Shown here piece after piece: positions 13,486-21,161 of a stretch of 21,161 bases of DNA; the stretch's first letter is position 1; every line of letters starts with the position of its first letter. The notes under the pieces were generated by a model that was given only the letters and a program-made list of their open reading frames with translations, had not been told where the DNA came from and did no database searches. The stretch is taken from positions 1-21,161 of the forward strand of contig CABUXJ010000036.1 in NCBI GenBank assembly GCA_902495455.1, given 5' to 3'. A program made the position numbers and the translations under genes. The stretch is from an uncultured Prevotella sp. Lineage in GTDB: Bacteria > Bacteroidota > Bacteroidia > Bacteroidales > Bacteroidaceae.

Positions 13486-14022
13486 ATGGACTATCAGAAG
13501 ATAATAGACCGCTACTATCCCGAGGACAATGCCCTGAGGCATATCCTCCTCATCCACAGTCGGGCCGTGGCCGACCGCTCTCTGTTCATCGCCGACCGCC
13601 ATCCGGAGCTGCAGCTCGACCGCACCTTTCTCGAAGAAGCTGCCATGCTGCATGATATCGGCGTCTGTCGGACGGATGCCGCCGGCATCGAGTGTTTCGG
13701 AACCGAACCCTACATCCGTCACGGAGTGATCGGGGCAGAGATGCTGCGGGCCGAGGGATATCCGCGTCACGCCCGTGTCTGCGAACGCCACACGGGCACC
13801 GGCATCACGCGCCAGGCGATAGAAGAGCGCTCGCTTCCGTTGCCTCAACGGGACTTTCTGCCTGAGACAATGGAGGAGCAGGTCATCTGCTACGCCGACA
13901 AGTTCTTCTCCAAATCCCATCTTGACCGCGTTCGCACGGTTGAGGAGGCCGCGCGGAGCCTCGCAAAATTCGGTGATGACGGTGTGAAGCGATTTCTCGG
14001 TTGGGCGGAGATGTTTGAGTGA
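13486..14022 (+). CDS. HD-domain metal-dependent phosphohydrolase
   Basis: The 178-residue product is a single HD domain. Metal-binding positions are visible as H24, the HD pair H56-D57 in AAMLHDIG, H79 (IRHG), H102 (ERHTG) and D138 (CYADKF). I chose the ATG at 13486; a TTG two codons upstream is also possible. Family members hydrolyse phosphate esters of nucleotides or similar small molecules; the substrate cannot be inferred here. It is co-directional with the genes on either side but is separated from oadA by a hairpin tract and from lptD by a hairpin and promoter, so it may be expressed alone. Confidence 0.85.
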   Translation: MDYQKIIDRYYPEDNALRHILLIHSRAVADRSLFIADRHPELQLDRTFLEEAAMLHDIGVCRTDAAGIECFGTEPYIRHGVIGAEMLRAEGYPRHARVCERHTGTGITRQAIEERSLPLPQRDFLPETMEEQVICYADKFFSKSHLDRVRTVEEAARSLAKFGDDGVKRFLGWAEMFE

Positions 14023-14060
14023 CGGACCACCACTCGCTTGTTGACGGATATTCGTCGTGC

Positions 14061-14088
14061 TTGCAGACAATCGGGAGATTGTCCGCAA
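14061..14088 (+). terminator. Hairpin after the HD gene
   Basis: TTGC-A-GACAATC pairs with GATTGTC-C-GCAA around a GGGA tetraloop, giving 11 pairs and one mismatch. It starts 38 nt after the HD stop. The lack of a T-run means either an imperfect terminator or a 3'-end-protecting hairpin. Confidence 0.55.
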
Positions 14089-14128
14089 ACATTCGAAACA
14101 AACGGCGTCGCCTAACGTTAAACTATCG

Positions 14129-14144
14129 AAAACCGAACGGTTTT
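14129..14144. promoter_or_regulatory. 16-bp palindrome upstream of the lptD promoter box
   Basis: AAAACCG-AA-CGGTTTT has perfect 7-bp arms and ends 14 nt before the TAATTTTG box, in the spacer/-33 region. That position suits a repressor or activator site; no regulator is known from the window. Confidence 0.4.
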
Positions 14145-14158
14145 AACTATTTTATAAG

Positions 14159-14166
14159 TAATTTTG
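14159..14166 (+). promoter_or_regulatory. Predicted -7 box for lptD
   Basis: TAATTTTG followed by CAG matches TAnnTTTG. The proposed GTG start at 14172 lies only 5 nt past it, about where transcription should begin. Confidence 0.5.
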
Positions 14167-14171
14167 CAGCC

Positions 14172-17087
14172 GTGAGAAAAAAGACATTGATATTCTTGCT
14201 CGTTTTCGCCTTCGCTTTCGTGTGGGCGGACATGTCTCCTGCGCTCTTTTCCGGCATGGTGAAGAGCGCTTCCGATGTCGATAGTCTCACGCTTCAGGCT
14301 GACAGTATCCCCGCCAATACGGTGGTCCGGAAAGACACTGCGGTCATCACGGCCGACTCTTTGGTGGGTGACACCATCGCGGCAGACTCATTGGCGTCCA
14401 CACTCGCAGCCGGACCGGACACAACCAAGATGGACTCCATGCAGTTGGCCATATACCATTATAATAAGGCCATCGACGATTCGCTGGCTCTCGACAGCGC
14501 CAACCGTCAGCGGAAAAACGGCATCGACGCCCCCGTGAACTATTCGGCGGAAGATTCACTCGTCTTCGAGTCGGAGTCGGGAAAGGCTTATCTCTACGGC
14601 AATTCGCATGTCGTGTATGAAGACATGGACCTCGTGAGCGACCGTATCAACATGAGTCTCGACAGCAGTCTTGTCCACGCGACCGGAACGAAAGACTCCA
14701 CGGGCGTGATGTACGGCCTGCCGGTGTTCAAGATGGGCAACGACACGTATGAGAATGACACAATGTCGTTCAACTTCAAGACCAAAAAGGGACTTATTAA
14801 GGACGTGTATACGCAGCAGGAGGACGGCTTCATGACCAGCGAACTGTCCAAACGAAACTCCAACGGCGAGATTTTCCTTCAGCACGGAAAGTACACCACG
14901 TGCGACAGTCCGCACCCGGACTTCTACATCGCCCTATCGCGGGCGAAGATGCGGCCGGGCAAGGATGTCGTCTTCGGACCTGCCTATCTCGTCGTGGCAG
15001 ACGTTCCGCTGCCGCTGGCCATACCCTATGGCTTCTTCCCTTTCTCCAAAAGCTACTCCAGCGGATTTATCATGCCGACATACGGAGACGAGACCGAGCG
15101 CGGATTTTACCTGCGTGACGGCGGATACTACTTTGCCATCAGCGACCGGATGGACCTCAAACTCATCGGAGAGATATACACCAAAGGTTCTTGGGGACTC
15201 TCTGCGGCAACGAATTACCGCAAGCGTTACCGTTACAGCGGCAGCTTCTACGCCAGCTATCAGAACACAATCAACGGCGAGAAGAACATGCCGGACTACA
15301 TGAAGCAGACCAGCTTCAAGATTCAATGGAGCCACCGGCAGGACGCCAAGGCCAATCCCTACCGCTCACTGTCGGCCAGTGTCAACTTCGCGACGAGCAG
15401 TTATGAGCGCAACAACCTCACCAGCATGTACAATCCGCAAAGCTATACGCAGAGCACGCGAACGTCGTCGGTGAGCATGAGCAACACTTTCTCGAGCATC
15501 GGACTGACCCTCAGCACCACGGTCAACCTCAACCAGAACATGCGCGACACCACCATCGCCATGACACTGCCTGACCTCAACGTGTCCGTCAGCCGCTTCT
15601 ATCCATTCAAGCGCAAGGCTATGGTGGGAAAGGAGAAGTGGTATGAGAAGATTTCAATGTCCTACACGGGACAACTCAGCAACTCCATCAGCACGAAGGA
15701 ATATCTCCTCATGCACTCCAGTCTGACGCGCGACTGGCGCAACGGCATGCAGCACAGCATACCAATCAGTGCCAATTTCACCTTATTTAATTACCTGAAC
15801 ATCAATCCTTCCTTCAATTTCACCGACCGCATGTACACCACCAAGATCATGCGTTCGTGGGATGAAGACGCCCAGCGTGAGGTCACGGACACCATAGACG
15901 GATTCTACAACATCTACAACTGGACGATGAGCATCAGCGCTTCGACCAAACTCTACGGTACGTATGTGCCTTGGAAGAAGCTCTTCGGTGACAAGATTGT
16001 GGCCATCCGCCACGTCTTCACCCCGCAGGTCAGCTTCAACTACGCCCCCGATTTCAGCACACGGCGCTACGGTTACTATGAGTCCTACCAGCGCACGGAC
16101 GCCAACGGCAATGTCTCGCTCGTGGAATATTCGCCTTATTCCAACGGCCTCTATGGCGTGCCGGGCCGCGGAAAGACGGGAAGCATATCGGTGGACATAT
16201 CCAACAACATCGAGATGAAGGTGCGTTCGGACCGCGACAGTTCGGGCGTAAAGAAGATAAGCATCATCGACGAGTTGGGTGCCAGCATGTCATACAACAT
16301 GGCTACGGACATACGCCCGTGGAGTGACCTCAACACCCGCTTGCGCCTGAAGTTGACGAAAAACTATACTTTCAACATGAGTGCGGTCTTTGCGACATAC
16401 GCATACGAGCTGGATGAAAACGGAAAACCTCGCCTCAGTGAGCACACCACGCTCTACAGTCAGGGCAAGTTCGGCCGTTTCCAAGGCATGTCGCAGAACA
16501 TTTCCTATACGTTGGACAACACAAAGGTGGGCAACTTCATCAAGTGGCTGCGCGGAGAACGGGTCAAGAAGAATGATGATAAAGACGAACGGGAGGACGA
16601 CGAGGACGAATATGAGCGCGAGACAAACGAGGACGACACCATGCAGAAGGGACAACGTGGAGCCCGTAAGGAAAATGCGGGAAAGGCGGAGACGGACGAC
16701 GACGGATACATGAAGTTCAGTCTGCCGTGGTCTCTCAGCTTCGGCTACGGCATCACGATGCGCGAGGACATGAGCGCTCCGTTCAATTACAACAAGATGC
16801 GCTATCCTTACGGCATCACCCAGACGCTCAACTTCAGTGGCAACGTGCGCATCAGTGACGGCTGGAACATCAGTTTTTCGTCCGGTTATGACTTTGAAAA
16901 CAAGAGAATATCAATGACCACGGCTTCACTTTCGCGCGATTTGCACTGCTTCAACATGTCTTGCTCCGTTGTGCTTTCGCCCTACACAAGCTATAACTTC
17001 TCGTTCCGGTGCAATGCGGCGACACTCACCGACGCGCTCAAGTATGACAAACGAAGCAGTTACAGCAATGCCGTGCAATGGTACTAA
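14172..17087 (+). CDS. LPS-assembly outer-membrane protein LptD
   Basis: Starting at the GTG at 14172 the product has 971 residues and opens with a clear signal peptide (RKKTLIFLLVFAFAFVWA). The same frame is open 51 codons upstream, but that part overlaps the HD gene and the promoter. An OstA/LptA-like periplasmic segment (about residues 125-260) contains SGKAYLYGNSHVVYEDMDL and TTCDSPHPDFYI. A long beta-barrel region follows, rich in alternating aromatic and polar residues. A strongly acidic, low-complexity insert lies at about residues 797-845, probably a surface or periplasmic loop. The C terminus ends NAVQWY, an aromatic terminus typical of outer-membrane barrels. The protein inserts lipopolysaccharide into the outer leaflet with LptE; no lptE is nearby. 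Confidence 0.85.
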   Translation: MRKKTLIFLLVFAFAFVWADMSPALFSGMVKSASDVDSLTLQADSIPANTVVRKDTAVITADSLVGDTIAADSLASTLAAGPDTTKMDSMQLAIYHYNKAIDDSLALDSANRQRKNGIDAPVNYSAEDSLVFESESGKAYLYGNSHVVYEDMDLVSDRINMSLDSSLVHATGTKDSTGVMYGLPVFKMGNDTYENDTMSFNFKTKKGLIKDVYTQQEDGFMTSELSKRNSNGEIFLQHGKYTTCDSPHPDFYIALSRAKMRPGKDVVFGPAYLVVADVPLPLAIPYGFFPFSKSYSSGFIMPTYGDETERGFYLRDGGYYFAISDRMDLKLIGEIYTKGSWGLSAATNYRKRYRYSGSFYASYQNTINGEKNMPDYMKQTSFKIQWSHRQDAKANPYRSLSASVNFATSSYERNNLTSMYNPQSYTQSTRTSSVSMSNTFSSIGLTLSTTVNLNQNMRDTTIAMTLPDLNVSVSRFYPFKRKAMVGKEKWYEKISMSYTGQLSNSISTKEYLLMHSSLTRDWRNGMQHSIPISANFTLFNYLNINPSFNFTDRMYTTKIMRSWDEDAQREVTDTIDGFYNIYNWTMSISASTKLYGTYVPWKKLFGDKIVAIRHVFTPQVSFNYAPDFSTRRYGYYESYQRTDANGNVSLVEYSPYSNGLYGVPGRGKTGSISVDISNNIEMKVRSDRDSSGVKKISIIDELGASMSYNMATDIRPWSDLNTRLRLKLTKNYTFNMSAVFATYAYELDENGKPRLSEHTTLYSQGKFGRFQGMSQNISYTLDNTKVGNFIKWLRGERVKKNDDKDEREDDEDEYERETNEDDTMQKGQRGARKENAGKAETDDDGYMKFSLPWSLSFGYGITMREDMSAPFNYNKMRYPYGITQTLNFSGNVRISDGWNISFSSGYDFENKRISMTTASLSRDLHCFNMSCSVVLSPYTSYNFSFRCNAATLTDALKYDKRSSYSNAVQWY

Positions 17088-17094
17088 ACGGATT

Positions 17095-17122
17095 TTAATT
17101 AATAATTAATAATTAAAAATTA
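17095..17122 (+). repeat. Four AT-only heptamers directly upstream of the antiporter gene
   Basis: TTAATTA, ATAATTA, ATAATTA and AAAATTA run in phase and end 4 nt before the ATG at 17127. They fill most of the 39-bp gap after lptD. The base content differs from the AYTCNYC arrays but the period and distance to the start codon are the same. Confidence 0.8.
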
Positions 17123-17126
17123 AAAC

Positions 17127-19385
17127 ATGGCAGAGCTACCGGAACTCGTGAAAGACCTTGCCCTCATCCTTGTCGTGGCAGGGACCGTGACCCTTCTCTT
17201 CAAAAAACTCAAGCAACCGCTCGTCCTCGGTTATATCGTTGCGGGCTTTTTAGTCAGCCCCCACATGCCTTACACGATGTCGGTGATGGACAGTGCCGAC
17301 GTGAAGACGTGGGCCGACATCGGCGTTATCTTCCTTTTGTTTTCCCTCGGACTTGATTTCTCGTTCAAGAAGATAATCAAGATGGGCGCGGCACCGGTCA
17401 TTGCGGCCTGCACCATCATCTTCTGTATGATGCTGATGGGCTTCTCCGCCGGCAAGATGTTCGGCTGGCGGCAGATGGACTGCATCTTCCTCGGCGGCAT
17501 GCTGGCCATGAGTTCCACCACCATCATATATAAAGCGTTCGATGATCTCGGCCTCCGTCAGCAGCGTTTCGCCGGTCTGGTGATGAGCGTGCTCATCCTC
17601 GAGGACGTGCTCGCCATTGTCATGATGGTCATGCTTGCCGCCATTGCCGGCGGAAGCAGTCCCGACGGCGGTCAGATGTTGCGCAGCGTGCTGAGCATCG
17701 CCTTTTTTCTCATCTTATGGTTTGTTGTCGGAATCTTCCTCATCCCCATGTTCCTGCGCAATGTCCGCAAGCTCATCAACGAGGAGACACTGCTCATCGT
17801 CTCTCTCGGACTGTGCTGTCTGATGGCCGTCGTGTCCACGAGGGTAGGTTTCAGCAGTGCTTTCGGCGCTTTTGTCATGGGCAGCATATTGGCAGAAACG
17901 GTTGAGGCGGACAAGATAATAAAGCTCGTCGAACCGGTAAAAAATCTCTTCGGAGCCATATTTTTCGTCTCTGTGGGTATGCTTGTCGAGCCCCGCATAC
18001 TGGTCGAATATGCCCTGCCGGTGGTCACAATCGTCCTGACGATACTCGCCGGGCAGGCCGTGCTCGGTTCGTTCGGATATCTCCTCAGCGGCCAGCCGTT
18101 GAAGACAGCCATGAAGTGCGGTTTCTCGATGGCCCAGATCGGTGAGTTTGCGTTCATCATAGCATCACTCGGCCTCTCCCTCGGCGTCATCAGCGACTTC
18201 TTATATCCCGTGGTTGTGGCCGTTTCGGTCATCACGACGTTTCTCACACCCTACATGATGCGTGCCGCGACGCCCTGCTATGCTATGATGGAGCGTCGTC
18301 TGCCGTCCCGCGTGATTGTTGCTCTCAATCACATCACGCTCAGCCATCCCTCTACATCGGCGGCCAAGAACAAGTGGAAGAGCCTGCTCACGCAGATGAC
18401 CATCAACGTCGTGATCTACTCAATCCTTTCCATTGCCATCATCTTCGTCATGCTCACCGTCTTTCTGCCCTTCATCCGCCATATCCTTGTCGGCTGGCAC
18501 TGGACGGCAAACTTCGTCTGCGGCGCACTGACGGTGCTGCTCATATCACCGTTTCTGCGTGCGATGGTGATGAAGAAGAACCACAGCGAGGAGTTCAAGG
18601 CCCTTTGGGCAGAGAGCCGTCTCAACCATCTGCCGCTCATCTTCACGATTATCGTGCGCGTGGTGATAGCCTGTTCGTTCGTCTTCTACGTCTGCAACTA
18701 CCTCAGCCGTTTTGCCAACGCTCTGATGATAACCATCGCCGTGGCCCTCGTGATCGGCATGGTGCTGTCCCGCCGGCTTAAACACGGCAGCATACGTCTG
18801 GAGCGGCTGTTTGTCAAGAACCTGCGTTCGCGTGACATAGAGGCCCAGGTGCGCGGTCGCAAACGCCCCCTGTATGAGGGCCATCTGCTGGACCGGGACA
18901 TCCATCTGGCCGATTTTGACATCCCCGCCGGTTCGTTGTGGGCCGGCCGCACACTGGCCGAACTCGGTCTGCGTCAGAAGTTCGGAGTCCACGTGAGCAG
19001 CATCCTGCGTGCCAACCGACGCATGAACATCCCCGACGGCGGCTCGGTCATCTTTCCAGGCGACAGGGTGCGCGTGGTCGGCAGCGACGACCAGCTGACC
19101 AATCTGGATGCCGCCCTGCGGGAAGAGGTGTATGGCGACGATCCCGAATTTGAGAAACGTGAGATGAAACTCCGCCAGATGGTCATCACGGGCAACAGTC
19201 CGTTCATCGGCAAGACGCTTCAGGAGAGCGGCATACGCAGCGACTACAACTGCATGGTGGTCGGCATAGAGGAAGGTGAAGAAAATCTGTCGCAAATCGA
19301 GCCCGCCCGTCATTTTGAGAAAGGCGACATCATCTGGGTGGTAGGCGAAGAAGAGTCGTTGGACAGACTGAGCCTCGGACAGTGA
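17127..19385 (+). CDS. CPA2-family cation:proton antiporter with two TrkA-C domains
   Basis: The 752-residue inner-membrane protein has a KefB/Na+-H+ exchanger core. It consists of about a dozen hydrophobic segments in the first 400 residues with LKQPLVLGYIVAGFLVSPH, FLLFSLGLDFSF, AMSSTTIIYKAF, VLILEDVLAIVMM and GFSSAFGAFVMGSILAE. A further hydrophobic stretch (about residues 430-560) follows. Two TrkA-C-type ligand domains end the protein, at about residues 594-665 (IPAGSLWAGRTLAELGL) and 681-750 (NSPFIGKTLQESGI). The NAD-binding TrkA-N domain of classical KefB/KefC is not seen, so gating probably depends on another ligand. It likely exchanges K+ or Na+ for protons. It starts 39 bp after lptD and may be co-transcribed with it. 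Confidence 0.88.
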   Translation: MAELPELVKDLALILVVAGTVTLLFKKLKQPLVLGYIVAGFLVSPHMPYTMSVMDSADVKTWADIGVIFLLFSLGLDFSFKKIIKMGAAPVIAACTIIFCMMLMGFSAGKMFGWRQMDCIFLGGMLAMSSTTIIYKAFDDLGLRQQRFAGLVMSVLILEDVLAIVMMVMLAAIAGGSSPDGGQMLRSVLSIAFFLILWFVVGIFLIPMFLRNVRKLINEETLLIVSLGLCCLMAVVSTRVGFSSAFGAFVMGSILAETVEADKIIKLVEPVKNLFGAIFFVSVGMLVEPRILVEYALPVVTIVLTILAGQAVLGSFGYLLSGQPLKTAMKCGFSMAQIGEFAFIIASLGLSLGVISDFLYPVVVAVSVITTFLTPYMMRAATPCYAMMERRLPSRVIVALNHITLSHPSTSAAKNKWKSLLTQMTINVVIYSILSIAIIFVMLTVFLPFIRHILVGWHWTANFVCGALTVLLISPFLRAMVMKKNHSEEFKALWAESRLNHLPLIFTIIVRVVIACSFVFYVCNYLSRFANALMITIAVALVIGMVLSRRLKHGSIRLERLFVKNLRSRDIEAQVRGRKRPLYEGHLLDRDIHLADFDIPAGSLWAGRTLAELGLRQKFGVHVSSILRANRRMNIPDGGSVIFPGDRVRVVGSDDQLTNLDAALREEVYGDDPEFEKREMKLRQMVITGNSPFIGKTLQESGIRSDYNCMVVGIEEGEENLSQIEPARHFEKGDIIWVVGEEESLDRLSLGQ

Positions 19386-19435
19386 TTGTCGAGGCGAAGT
19401 CTCGCTGATTATAATAAGAAACGAGGCTATATCAG

Positions 19436-19558
19436 ATAAGTTTCATAAAAATGGTAGGGACATATTCTTGTATTTGTCCGTCAATAACGTATTGATAGTA
19501 AACGTTTGGCGGGCGGACAAATACAAGAATATGTCCCTACCATTTTTATGAAACTTAT
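19436..19558. terminator. 45-bp perfect inverted repeat between convergent antiporter and pepT genes
   Basis: The arm at 19436-19480 and the arm at 19514-19558 are exact reverse complements, with a 33-nt loop. Each arm also contains a small inner inverted pair (GGACA and TGTCC). It lies 50 nt after the antiporter stop and 37 nt past the pepT stop, so it can serve as a bidirectional terminator. Such length and perfection also suggest a recently arrived palindromic element. Confidence 0.85.
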
Positions 19559-19595
19559 AAAAACACCCTCGTTTTTTGTTTTATATAACAATCTT

Positions 19596-20822
19596 TCAGT
19601 CGTTATATCCGGCCGTCAGTTCGCATATTCTCACGATGACTTCCATTGCCTTTTGCATCGACTGGATGCTGACAAACTCGTAAGGACCGTGGAAATTGAC
19701 ACCGCCGGCGAAGATGTTGGGGCAGGGGAGACCCTTGAATGACAACTGCGCGCCGTCCGTACCGCCACGGATGGGCTTCACTTTCGGTGCGACGCCGCAG
19801 TCCTGCATGGCTTTCAGCACGATGTCGATGACGTGCATGCACGGGTCAATCTTTTCTTTCATGTTGTAGTATTGGTCGCGGACGTCGGCAACGACGGTTC
19901 CCTCGCCATACTTTTCGTTCATTTTTCCGGCACACTCGGCGAAGAACGCCTTGCGGGCTTCAAACTTCCGGCGGTCGTGATCGCGTATGATATACGACAT
20001 CGTCGCGTTCTCGATGTTGCTCTTGATTCCCAGCAGGTGGTAGAATCCCTGATAGCCTTCCGTCGTCTCCGGCGTCTCGTCAGCCGGCAGCATGGCCGCA
20101 AACTCGGCCGCGAGGCGGTTGGCATTGACCATCTTGTCCTTGGCATATCCCGGATGGACGCTCATGCCCTTGATGGTGACCTTTGCTCCGGCCGCGTTGA
20201 AGTTTTCAAACTCAAGCTCGCCGACGTCTCCGCCGTCCATCGTGTAGGCCCATTCGCAGCCGAACTTCTCCACATCAAAGTGGTGGGCACCCATGCCTAT
20301 CTCCTCGTCGGGATTGAACGCGACACGTATCTTGCCGTGCTTCACCTCCTTGTGGTCGCGCAGCCAGCATACGGCCTGCATGATCTCGGCGATGCCCGCC
20401 TTGTCGTCCGCGCCGAGCAGGGTGTGACCGTCGGTGACGATGAGGTCTTCGCCGACGTGGCTGAGCAGCTCAGGAAACTTCTTCGGCGACGAGACGATGC
20501 CCTCCGACAGCGTTATGTCGCCGCCGTCATAGGCCTTGACGATGCGGGCCTTGATGTCCGCGCCGCTGCAGTCGGGGCTCGTGTCGTAGTGGGAGATAAA
20601 TCCGATGGTGGGCACGTCCTTGCCCTTGATGTTCGACGGCAGTGTGGCGTAGATGTAGCCCTTGTCGTCCAGTTCGACATCCTCCAGTCCCTCGGCCTCC
20701 AGCTCCTTGCGGAGATATTCGGCGAAGACGAGCTGTTTGGGTGTGCTGGGCACGCTCTGGCTGTCCTCGGCGGACTGTGTGTCAAACTTGGTGTAGTTTA
20801 AGAATCTTTCTGTGATGTCCAT
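19596..20822 (-). CDS. Peptidase T (tripeptide aminopeptidase)
   Basis: The 408-residue cytoplasmic M20B metallopeptidase removes the N-terminal residue from tripeptides using two zinc ions. The residue set matches the E. coli enzyme almost by number: H78 and D80 (ISHYDTSPD), D140 (LLGADDKAG), the Glu pair E173-E174 (NPDEEIG), D196 (YTMDGGD) and a C-terminal His near 378 (GGVNFHGPYEF). The length is typical. The start at 20822 lies about 35 nt after a predicted transcription start. It stands alone, converging on the antiporter gene. Confidence 0.97.
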   Translation of the reverse strand: MDITERFLNYTKFDTQSAEDSQSVPSTPKQLVFAEYLRKELEAEGLEDVELDDKGYIYATLPSNIKGKDVPTIGFISHYDTSPDCSGADIKARIVKAYDGGDITLSEGIVSSPKKFPELLSHVGEDLIVTDGHTLLGADDKAGIAEIMQAVCWLRDHKEVKHGKIRVAFNPDEEIGMGAHHFDVEKFGCEWAYTMDGGDVGELEFENFNAAGAKVTIKGMSVHPGYAKDKMVNANRLAAEFAAMLPADETPETTEGYQGFYHLLGIKSNIENATMSYIIRDHDRRKFEARKAFFAECAGKMNEKYGEGTVVADVRDQYYNMKEKIDPCMHVIDIVLKAMQDCGVAPKVKPIRGGTDGAQLSFKGLPCPNIFAGGVNFHGPYEFVSIQSMQKAMEVIVRICELTAGYND

Positions 20823-20862
20823 ATCGTTTGTCGATTGTTTATGCTATATAAAGATATCTCTA

Positions 20863-20894
20863 CAAAAATACGGAGATTTTCGGATATGACCAAA
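20863..20894 (-). promoter_or_regulatory. Promoter of pepT
   Basis: On the minus strand, TTTG (20894-20891), 20 nt, then TATTTTTG (20870-20863), the same spacing as the promoter at 10762-10793. The predicted leader is roughly 35 nt. Confidence 0.75.
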
Positions 20895-20931
20895 GAAAAG
20901 GGCGGATAAGTTGGAAGAGACGGATGGCGGC

Positions 20932-21161
20932 TGTCCGCTTTTTTCTGAATTTTACCGCGTTTTTTAGGGGCACTTTCCAAAAAATCTCCGCCTCGCTCCC
21001 AAATTTTCAAATCTCACGAAGGTCAAAATCAGGACGATTTTATGACTTTATATTTACTGTTTTCTTAACATCCTGATATTCAGTTGTTTCAAAACCGCGG
21101 CAGTCTTACGATTTTCTGATAGAGCCTCGGCGAGGTTGCAATAGCGGCCCCACGGGGTTGC
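20932..21161. repeat. Right-end copy of the 230-bp inverted repeat
   Basis: This is the reverse complement of 1-230 with about three mismatches, and it runs to the last base of the window. It follows the pepT promoter region by some 40 nt. Its first half (20932-21045) is related to 10873-10986. The GC-rich core appears inverted at 21138-21151. Confidence 0.9.

Noticed and set aside
1..21161. Composite transposon bounded by terminal inverted repeats
   Set aside because: No transposase or recombinase is encoded, cargo is core metabolism, a third copy of part of the repeat lies inside, and flanks for target duplications are not visible.

Overview
The window looks like chromosomal DNA from a Bacteroidales bacterium, probably Prevotella or a close relative. 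Three things point there. Several genes have the Bacteroidetes -7 box TAnnTTTG, two of them with TTTG exactly 20 nt upstream. Shine-Dalgarno sequences are scarce. The proteins (compact MenE, LptD with a long acidic insert, solitary OadA-like protein) have a Bacteroidetes character. No phage, plasmid, transposase or CRISPR signature was found.

Layout. 1-844 is non-coding and holds a 230-bp repeat and a large imperfect hairpin. 845-1825 is a ROK-family sugar kinase. 2119-8506 is a co-directional menaquinone (vitamin K2) block, menI-menF-menD-menB-menC-menE. It takes chorismate through isochorismate, SEPHCHC, (after an unlinked MenH step) SHCHC, o-succinylbenzoate and its CoA ester to DHNA-CoA, then hydrolyses that to DHNA. 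menA, menG and menH are not in the window. 8621-9953 is a queuosine pair, a yhhQ-type precursor transporter and queF, preceded by a leader that folds by eye as a class-I preQ1 riboswitch. A minus-strand gene of unknown function (9941-10672) converges on queF. 10673-11579 is a non-coding mosaic of repeats. Then come an OadA-like carboxyltransferase/biotinyl-domain protein (11580-13355), an HD-domain hydrolase (13486-14022), LptD (14172-17087) and a CPA2 cation/proton antiporter (17127-19385). On the minus strand lies peptidase T (19596-20822).

The genes are mostly ordinary housekeeping functions; the unusual content is in the repeats. (1) The first and last 230 bp are inverted copies of each other with about three mismatches, and a diverged third copy sits at 10873-10986. 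This probably means the window is a contig that stopped inside a dispersed repeat, although an invertible segment is possible. (2) Heptamer arrays fitting AYTCNYC (on one strand or the other) end within about 5 nt of, or overlap, the start codons of menI and menC. A palindromic pair of such arrays lies in frame inside menE. Nonamer arrays lie before menD and queF, and an AT-rich heptamer array lies before the antiporter. (3) An exact 22-bp-period GC-rich array lies in the 10.7-11.6 kb gap. The menE insertion and the start-codon repeats are the best candidates for something undescribed. All alignments, folds and identities here were made by eye.
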